DNA of 64,000 nucleotides from Verticillium longisporum (Eukaryota; Ascomycota; Sordariomycetes; Glomerellales; Plectosphaerellaceae): the NCBI GenBank assembly GCA_019188255.1, contig JAETXT010000003.1:6572001-6636000 (forward strand), given 5' to 3'. Under the pieces are notes generated by a model. It was not told the DNA's origin, did not search any database, and saw nothing but the letters and a program-made list of their open reading frames with translations. The translations under genes and the position numbers were made by a program. This document shows positions 56,753-64,000 of the stretch, in pieces; the stretch's first letter is position 1; each line of letters opens with the position of its first letter.

Positions 56753-57284
56753 GCCGCGGTGTTGTGGACCAATTGATGCCTCCTACATGGCGCAGCACTG
56801 GCACAGATGGGGGTTGCGAAAGCTGAGGGCGAAGTAGAATTGGAGAAGAAGAAAAAAGGCGCGGATGTACATCAATTGTGGTGCGAATCATACCTGGCTG
56901 ACCCAGGTTGTATCTTGTATCTCTTGTTGTAAGTTGTTAAAGCTAGTTGTAGGACGGCGGCGCAATGGTTTGTGCACAGGCTCTTTTCTACAGCATAACC
57001 AGGGCCGGGCTTCGATAGAAAATACCCTTGAAGTGCTTCATGTCATCTACCATCACGTTACATGCACATCTTGTTCCCATCCTGTTCCCATTTAATGTAC
57101 AGTCTACAATTATCTAATCGTACAAACCCGAAGATTGTTGTCTCTGCAGGTGTAATCTGATGCCTTAAGAAGTCGACTTTCTGGCCCCTCTTTGGACTGT
57201 CCAGACCTCAGATCTTTTCGTCAACACTTATAACCGATGAAAGCGTAGTGTGTTCACTTCTCCATATGTTTAACCCGCATTCTA
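56753..57284. other. Convergent 3' region between SWI1 and the mL49 gene
   Basis: This 530-bp stretch holds the 3' ends of two convergent genes. It is AT-richer than its surroundings, with possible polyadenylation sequences (for example TTTAATGTAC near 57090). No gene is recognised. Confidence 0.5.
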
Positions 57285-57830
57285 TTAAGGTGATGACACC
57301 TCAACAATTGTGGTGGGCTTATGAGGATCGCCAAATTCGTCAGCAAGCCACTTCTTTACTTCAGTGACATGCAGACCCTACTGTTGTTAGCTACGGCCAT
57401 GCCTTCAGTGTTAAGAACTATAACCCACCTTGATTTGAACATGGTTCGTCACAGGCGATATCGTGATATCCTCCCTCGGAAGACCTGTGGCATTGGCAAG
57501 GTCCTGTGCGAAGGAACGTTTGTCACCCGCAATGCGCTTAATGACCGTAAACTTGGACTGCCCAGCAGATTTGGTGCGGGGATACACAGGGTAGTTCTTG
57601 GATGGGGTAAGGTCGACAAGGTAGGCTCGTTCAGAGGGCTTCGCAGATTCGGTGGCGTTCCGGACTATTGTTGAACCTGTCATGGGCTTTGAGGGAGGGA
57701 TCGTGGTCTCGACGGCAATAGAGGTTGATGATTCATGAACCGTGGTGACAAAGCGGACGAAGAAGACGGACCGGGAAGGAGAGATGACTGGGGAGCGGGC
57801 TCGGAGTGCCCTGGCGATAAAGGCGCTCAT
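57285..57830 (-). CDS. Mitochondrial large-subunit ribosomal protein mL49 (Img2 family)
   Basis: This protein belongs to the mitochondrial 54S ribosomal subunit. Exons on the minus strand are 57830..57429 and 57377..57285, 164 aa. The N-terminus MSAFIARALRARSPVISPSR is basic and Ser-rich like a mitochondrial targeting peptide. The Img2/mL49 domain follows: YLVDLTPSKNYPVYPRTKSA, SKFTVIKRIAGDKRSF, GLPREDITISPVTNHVQIKG and EVKKWLADEFG. The 51-nt intron (GTGGGT..CAGTAG) was placed because only this junction joins VQIK to GLHVTEVKKW. It diverges from eIF3e over about 480 bp. Confidence 0.88.
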
Positions 57831-58312
57831 AGTGACGGGAGAGGGATGCCGTAGCCCGGGTACTGAATGATTGCAGACGACGGGATCAAGGTCCAACTCG
57901 TTGAGGCCGAATCTCAGAAGTTTCTCTATGCTGGACTGCGCCGGTTGAACACCGGCAAATAAGATCGTGTTTCCTTTACCTACCTACCTAGGTACCTACC
58001 TAGGTGGTACCTTTAGGTAAGGTAGGTAGGCACCTTGGCACCCCGACTGTACCTGTTGCCCCACTTTAAGATCAACAGAGCCCGGAGAAACACCGGCACG
58101 CAGTCGAACCCCCACCAATATTGCGTTTGGCAAAAAAAGGCCCAAAACTCAGTCTCTGCCCCTCCTACGACGACGACGCCAGCAGGATCGCCATCTGTCC
58201 ACTCCAAGCGACGACCATCACCGACGCTGTTCCCCTCCTCCCGACCGATAAGATTCTTTTCATAGGACGAAAGACTTTTCCACTTTCCCGAACTCACGTA
58301 TATCGGCCCAAC
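57831..58312. promoter_or_regulatory. Divergent promoter between mL49 and eIF3e with a TACCT/AGGTA tract
   Basis: 482 bp separate the two starts. At about 57978-58032 there is a run of the pentamer in both orientations (CTACCTACCTAGGTACCTAC, then CTAGGTGGTACC and GGTAAGGTAGGTAGG), very like the array between CWH43 and UTP6 and also centrally placed. Confidence 0.55.
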
Positions 58313-59685
58313 ATGGAGGATATTTATGCAGCCCTCGATGGCGAGAACATCCTCCCCAAGCTTGCCTCGCAGCTCAGCAGACATCTGCTGTTTCCACTCG
58401 TCGAATTCGAGGCGGGTAGAGCTGAGGACAGCGGAAACGAGGAGAAGGCTAGGCAGATCTTGAACGGCAAGCTCAAGCTGCTGCAGGACACCAACATGGC
58501 CGACTACGTCGCCGAACTCTACAAAGAAGTGCACAATGTGAACGAGGCGCCTGCCGAGTACGCCAAGAAGCGCAACGATGTCATTGCCCAGCTTGAGAAG
58601 TACGAGCAAGAGACGGCCCGCATCTCGGAACTCCTGACACGCGAGGATGTCGTGGGACAGCTGCGCAGCGACAAGGTGGCCAACTTAGAGTTCTTGAAAA
58701 AGGACCACGAGGTGTGTCTGTGAAGCAATGTGACGATCAGCGGCAAATACTCATTCTCCTTTTTTAGGTCACTATTGAGATGGTCGATTCTTTGTACGAC
58801 TTTGGCCAATTTCAGTTCCGTTGCGGCAACTATGGCGCTGCTGCAGACCTGCTCTATCAGTTCCGCGTTCTCTCCACGGATAACGACAAGGTGGCACAGG
58901 CGACATGGGGAAAACTGGCATCCGAGATTCTGACGACGAACTGGGACTCGGCTGTTGAGGAGTTGATGAAAGTCAAAGAGAGCATCGACACAAAACTCTT
59001 CAGCAACCCCCGCGCTCAGCTTGACCACCGCACCATGCTGGTCCACTGGGCTCTCTTCCCTCTCTTCAACTCTGAAGCTGCGCGCGAGCCCATTCTCGAC
59101 CTCTTCTTCACTGCCCCTTTCATCAACACAATCCAAACGTCGTGCCCCTGGATTCTGCGATACCTGATTGCCGCCGTTATCACCGGTCGCTCCCGCAGCC
59201 GCAACTCGAGCCAGCACCAGAAGCAGATGAAGGATGTCGTCCGCTATGTGCGGCAGGAAGCCTACGAGTATAGCGACCCTATCACTGAATTCATCTCGGC
59301 TCTCTACATTGCCCACGACTTCAACGCCGCTCGCGAAGCCCTCGCTCGTGCGGAGGAGGTCTGCCGAGGTGACTTCTTCCTCGGCGCGACAGCGGATGCC
59401 TTTGTCGACGCTGCGCGCCACCTCATCTGCGAGAGCTACTGCAAGATCTTTAGCCGGATGAACATTCGCGACCTCTCTGCCAAGCTTGGCCTCAACCCCG
59501 ATGACGGCGAGAAGTGGATCGTCAACCTCATTCGCGAAACCCGCCTCGATGCCAAGATCGACTCGCGCGAGGGTACTGTCGTCATGAACCACCCGCCTAA
59601 CAACGTTTACCAACAGGTTATCGAGAAGACGAAGGGTGGGTTCTTCCGGACGCAGGTACTCAACGCCGCTGTTTCCAAGTCGTGA
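58313..59685 (+). CDS. int6: Translation initiation factor eIF3 subunit E (Int6)
   Basis: eIF3e is a PCI-domain subunit of the eIF3 complex that supports 43S assembly and mRNA recruitment. The model is join(58313..58711, 58768..59685), 438 aa, with a 56-nt intron (GTGTGT..TTTTAG). It begins [20 protein letters not shown] rather than with the animal-type MAEYDLT start. Conserved segments are [75 protein letters not shown], and the C-terminal PCI/winged-helix part ([40 protein letters not shown]). The length is normal for fungi. It converges with APC1. Confidence 0.96.
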
Positions 59686-60285
59686 ACGATGACTTCCCCA
59701 CTAGCATCACATCAGTACAATGTGAGCCACGGGGTGCGCGCAGCTGTAACGAGACTACCATGTCGTGGAGCCCTCAGCTAGCGTGCGCGAGCATACTTTC
59801 ATCCGGATGTTCTAAAGCGGCGTCCGAGTGTTCACCAGGGCGAATGACGAATTAAAAGTGGAGGGGGCGGAGAAGGGAGGCAAGCCTAAAATGACTTGCT
59901 TACATCACATGGCATGGCGTTCGGGTACGAAAGGGACGGCGGGCGGATGACGGTGAGGATCAGTCACCTACACGGGTAAGGTAAGGGCATGCTTAGCATA
60001 GATGATCAGTTCCCTGCTCATTGGCTAGGTCGTTGCGCGTACGCGCGCATGGCCAGGTACGTCTTATCTCTCACTTGCCCCGCCGGCTTTTGTTTTGAGC
60101 TGTAGAAATGGAATGATTTAATACCATGACAACGCGTCGTGCAAGGTGCGTTTGATCATGAGTTTCAAGTGATGTGAAGCAAGTAGAATTTTGCTCCTAG
60201 CTTGTCATAACTATTCCTCGCGCGTCATTGTAAAGAAGTCGGCGAAATCTGGGATTTCATTTTGCCCAAACTCCAGCGGTGGATG
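59686..60285. other. Convergent 3' region between eIF3e and APC1, 600 bp
   Basis: This holds only the 3' flanks of two convergent genes. A short GGTAAGGTAAGG element lies near 59977. No gene or RNA is recognised. Confidence 0.5.
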
Positions 60286-63200
60286 TTAGCCCGCGACGTT
60301 TTCCCTCGCAGCAAGAAAGACCTGTCCCTTGAGAGCCTCAATAACGCTGTTCCGTATCCACCAGCCTTCCTCCTTTGCCTCCTCCTTAGCCTCCTCGCCT
60401 TCATGTTTCTCCTGCCGCTGCCCTGGCGCCTGTAACCCATTGGCAACAGTAGACGCGACCTTCGGGGTTACCGCTCGATCTCGAACATCCGCCCATCCGA
60501 ATAAGAGCTTGAGGCCTTGCAATCTCTCCCGTGAAAAGCTTTTGGCACTTTGTTCCAGAACGAGGCGTGTATCAACAGCAGAAGTAACGGTCACGCTCCC
60601 ATCCATAGCAGCGTTACCATCGAGCACGAGCCCCTGCTCAGCACGAGAGAGGCCTTGCAATGCTTCGGCGCGGAAGATCCACACCAAAGGGTCGTGTTGG
60701 CCCCCGCCATGCGTAGCGTCCGCCAAGGAGCTGCGCCCCAGTGCACGGAGCGTAGCAGAGAAAGGAGCCTCGAGAGGGGGACGTCTCTTGAGGAACAAGC
60801 TCGGGTTCTTGGCAATCGTTGCCATAAGCGTCGCATCGCTTTTCAAGTCCAGTTCTACGTCCCAAAAGTCCGGACCAGCATTAGTGCGAAGAGACGCGAT
60901 ATCTGACAGTGGTGGTAATAGACAGGGGGTGGTACGAATTAGAACGTCGTGGTCCGGATTTGATGATGACGAGTGAGCCGAGGGATATCTCATGCGTATA
61001 TGGACAGGGACGTTGATGGGCTGCCCTGTTGCGACATCTTTAGCCACTAGACATCTCGGGTCGGTTGCGAGGACCCAGAAGTGACGGAAAGCTTGCAGAT
61101 GCGCGCGGTTGTCCATCACCGATATTGGGAGCACGGGGTAGAAAGCTACCAATAGACAACCGACAGCAAGATCGCTGGTACCGAATGTTGTTGTACCACA
61201 ACCAAGAAACAGTGCTCCAATAGCAAGGTGTGCTGCCAGATGCGAGCCATAAGGAGTGCTGGAGTCATTACGACCATGTAAAGATCGTAAGCGTCGCAGC
61301 ACAACCAAATCACCTGTACCAGCCATGACGATGGATGCCGACAGAGCGAGGATATCTTGGCACATACGTGCGTTTGAGCGTGCAAGCTCCTCATCGTAAA
61401 CTGGCCGATCGAATTGTGGGACTCGTTTCGTAGAGACAATACGCGAGACACGCATGAACTGATCGAGGTAGTGAATGAGGATATCGCGAGCTTTCAGCGA
61501 GCCACTTCCGGCGAATCGCAATGCTAAAGAGAAGCAAAGACCTGCGAGGATGCTGAAAAAAGGGAGATCAGTGCTCTTCAAGATTATAGTCCCAGTCAAT
61601 CTATGGCGGAAGCGGAACGGCGTGGGTAAACTTTGCGCGATCCACTCGAATGAAGGCTCAATCTGACTCCAAAGAATCAAATTCTTTGCGACAGTACGCA
61701 AGAGAAGGATGTCTGGACGAATGTAGTCGAATTGCACGATCGATTCCGGCACATCGATCTTACGCGCCACGATGTGGTCCTCCGACTTCATGAAGATAAG
61801 GGCGAGAGCCATGACTGCGCCTGCGGCAGCACGATCCAGAACTTGCACCATCTCAACCTTCTTGTTCGCCGTTGCAATGCCGATGAGCTTTTCGGTGAGT
61901 CTCATATCATGGAGCCCCTTGAGGTCTTTGCCTTTGCCAAGGTTGATGAATCCAAGCGAAAACCCAGCAGCAAGGCGGTAACACTCGCTCCTCAGGGGCT
62001 CAGGGCTTTCGTCCTCACCAACATGCTCGATTTCGGACATCATGATCTCGCTCATCCGCCGATGTTGGCTACCGCAATAGAGAAGACCGATGCCTATGAT
62101 GCCGGTCGTCTGGGTTAGGGGCGAGATGTTCAGCTCAGCTGCTCCGCGTGGAAGCATACGCGTGACGTGTACCGACAGGAGACGTGTGATGAGAGAATCC
62201 ATAGTACCTAGGTACGATGCAGCAAGTCCGAGAAGTAGCCCAATCGAGGTCATGGTGTGCTTTGGTGTCAAATACTTGAAAGCGACCCATTTCGCAACGT
62301 CTTTGAGGTGACCATTCAGACCAAGAGCTAATAAAAACCCTGCATGGCGATTGTTGAGATCCTGACCAGGTTTATTGTATAAAATCCAGGATGTATCGAT
62401 ACCCTTAGCCTGTGAGGATATAGCCAAGCCGGCGGCCACCCCTTGGTGGAAGAAGCCCCAGCAGACCTTTTCCTCTGTGAACTGTGATCTGTCCACGCCC
62501 ACAGTGACATTCGTTGGACGCACGATACAATTGAGGTTGAAACCTCCGATGTGGAACTTTTGTGTCAACAAGGGATATCGTAGACCATAATAAAGAAGGG
62601 CACGACCAGCTGGAATTGCCAACGTGCCTGTAGCAACCCTCGAGACCAGCTCTTTCTGCTTCTCGAGATACTGACTTTCGGTCCAACCAGGCTCAGGGTC
62701 CAGGCGGACGACACGTGGTCTGTGCGTGGACAGGAGGTCCTGCGCTTCGTTGAGGCGTCTGTCCTCCTTGAATAAAGCTCTGATGACTGCTTGCCTCTCG
62801 GTACCCTCGCCGTCATCATAGCCGGCAGAGTTGAACTCATCAAGAGTTTGGCAAATGGTCCGGAAATCCCAGGAGGCGATGTGAATGGGGGCCTGCGGAG
62901 GGTTAGCAAAACCAGCAAGGCTCGAGGGCTGCAAAGAACGAACAGTAATGTTGAACGGCCGTTGTTGGAGCTTCATGTTAGGTTCATACATTAGTGTGAT
63001 GTCGCTGCGACTCACCAGCTTCAGCATGTCCTTCGACCATGAGGACGGAGGTCGTGCCTGGCAGCTGGCTATAGCGTCACGCAGGGGCGTCAAAATGGCC
63101 TCCGGTAGCGTTTCCAACACGCGGACATCAATTCCCGAGCTATGCATGGCCTCGACAATCCCAACCGCATCATTTCTCGCGCGAAGCTTGGAAAAAAAGC

Positions 63201-64000
63201 CCTTGAACATATGGGTTCTCGGTGTCATCAAGTCCCACCGTGTATCAGTTGGAGATTGTCGACTAGAGTCTGGTACCCCTTTGTGGCGTGCAAAAGCTAG
63301 TGTCAGGAAATCTGTCCTCTCACCACCAGTGAGGTTGGTGCTAATCCATTCAATAACATCATAGGACTTGCCCATCGACTGCGGCTGTGGTATCTCGATA
63401 GCGAGAACTGATAAGTTAGCAATAGTCAAGCATGCCAGTTACAAAGACGTACCGTTGTCATATCGATTTTCCAGTTCCTCTTGAAGACCCATCTCGTAAT
63501 ATGAGGCATATTCGTGCCACCTCAGCCAGCGTGCAATCTGCGCCATCAAGACGCGAAGCTCCGCAATACCAGGGGTTGCATATTCTGGAGTGGAAGTGTC
63601 CAGCTTTTGTTCTTCGAGTAGAAGGTGTAATCCGATAAAAAAGGCCCAGACTGCACTGTACGAATTCTCCGTATTCTGGAGGATTGCTGATGATAACGCA
63701 AATGCAGTCCTTGGTACATCCCCTTCGATGCTTGATGCGAGGTATGCTTTGGTATACTGAATGTGCGTTGGCAGAAATTTGCAATCAACAAAGTCGCCCT
63801 TGGTGTCTAGATCATCGTCATGGTCCGAAGTCCAGTCCCAGCCTCGGTTCTGCTGCCATATCGGGCAGCCAAGGGCATTGGGTGTCTCATGCAGCTGCAG
63901 TGAACGCCAGTCCTCAATGTTGTTCATGGAGCCAAATGAGCCTGAAGGGGGTCGTCTGCGACCCTTGACCGGCCTCCGCGGAGTTGGGACAGCTGCCTCA
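60286..64000 (-). CDS. APC1: Anaphase-promoting complex subunit 1 (Apc1), C-terminal part; runs off the right edge
   Basis: Apc1 is the largest scaffold of the APC/C ubiquitin ligase that drives anaphase and mitotic exit. The visible exons on the minus strand are >64000..63453 and 63407..60286, with a 45-nt intron (GTACGT..ATCAG, junction RYDN/VLAIEIPQPQ). About 1220 residues are present and the 5' end is beyond the window, since the frame is open at 64000. The central part carries proteasome/cyclosome (PC) repeats: AGFLLALGLNGHLKDVAKWV, HTMTSIGLLLGLAASYLGTM, TTGIIGIGLLYCGSQHRRMS, RLAAGFSLGFINLGKGKDLK and AHLAIGALFLGCGTTTFG. The C-terminus is Lys/Glu-rich and ends WWIRNSVIEALKG...NVAG. The frame is clean throughout. 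Confidence 0.93.

Noticed and set aside
58519..59613. 364-codon antisense open frame opposite eIF3e
   Set aside because: It is a shadow of a strongly conserved GC-rich coding region. The product has no family resemblance and the sense gene is certain.
1..64000. CRISPR arrays, prophage, tRNA or rRNA genes, intact transposons
   Set aside because: I saw no regularly spaced repeats, tRNA box A/B pairs, rRNA segments, or transposase or reverse-transcriptase motifs by eye. A covariance-model and repeat search would be decisive.

Overview
This window is nuclear DNA from a filamentous ascomycete, most likely a sordariomycete. The genes are monocistronic and carry short introns of about 50-60 nt with GT..AG ends and CTGAC/CTAAC-type branch sites. 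The protein set is typical of Pezizomycotina: a Pac2-type WOPR regulator, a Zn2Cys6 regulator, an ARID/SWI1 subunit, a Cwh43 fusion protein and an FG/CCCH nucleoporin. I saw no rRNA, tRNA, CRISPR array or intact transposon.

Layout. The left end (1-5.6 kb) has a divergent pair: CFT2 (pre-mRNA 3'-end processing, cut by the window edge) and SEC24 (COPII coat). From 5.6 to 28 kb the DNA is gene-poor. It holds a PARG-like macrodomain gene (9.9-11.2 kb), a mitochondrial asparaginyl-tRNA synthetase gene (13.0-14.8 kb), a 10-kb stretch with no recognisable gene, and the pac2-like regulator (25.1-26.5 kb) behind a long pyrimidine-rich leader. From 28 to 35.5 kb three genes lie head to tail: an amidase, a Zn2Cys6 regulator and an unusual C2H2-finger/trypsin-like-domain protein. 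From 35.6 to 64 kb the DNA is dense housekeeping sequence: CUE3/ASCC2-like, RPS20, NUP42/Amo1-like, a cytochrome P450, CWH43, UTP6, an EVE-domain protein, SWI1, mitochondrial ribosomal protein mL49, eIF3e and APC1 (cut by the right edge).

How the genes relate. There is no metabolic cluster. Most genes serve core processes: RNA 3' processing, secretion, translation, rRNA processing, GPI-anchor remodelling, chromatin and the cell cycle. Divergent pairs (CFT2/SEC24, CUE3/RPS20, CWH43/UTP6, mL49/eIF3e) share short promoters, and several of these contain runs of TACCT/AGGTA.

Main observations. (1) Five otherwise well-conserved genes (PARG-like, AsnRS, amidase, finger-protease, SWI1) are each broken by one to three single-base frame changes. 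Seven of the eight events are explained by one missing base, mostly in homopolymer runs, and adding or removing one base at each point gives full-length frames. This looks more like assembly error than decay, and a naive gene caller would mis-annotate all five. (2) The gene at 32.7-35.5 kb joins two C2H2-like fingers to a domain with His, Asp and GDSG-Ser in trypsin-like order; it is the best candidate here for something not well described. (3) The PARG-like protein has a variant signature (GGD...YEE instead of GGG...QEE).
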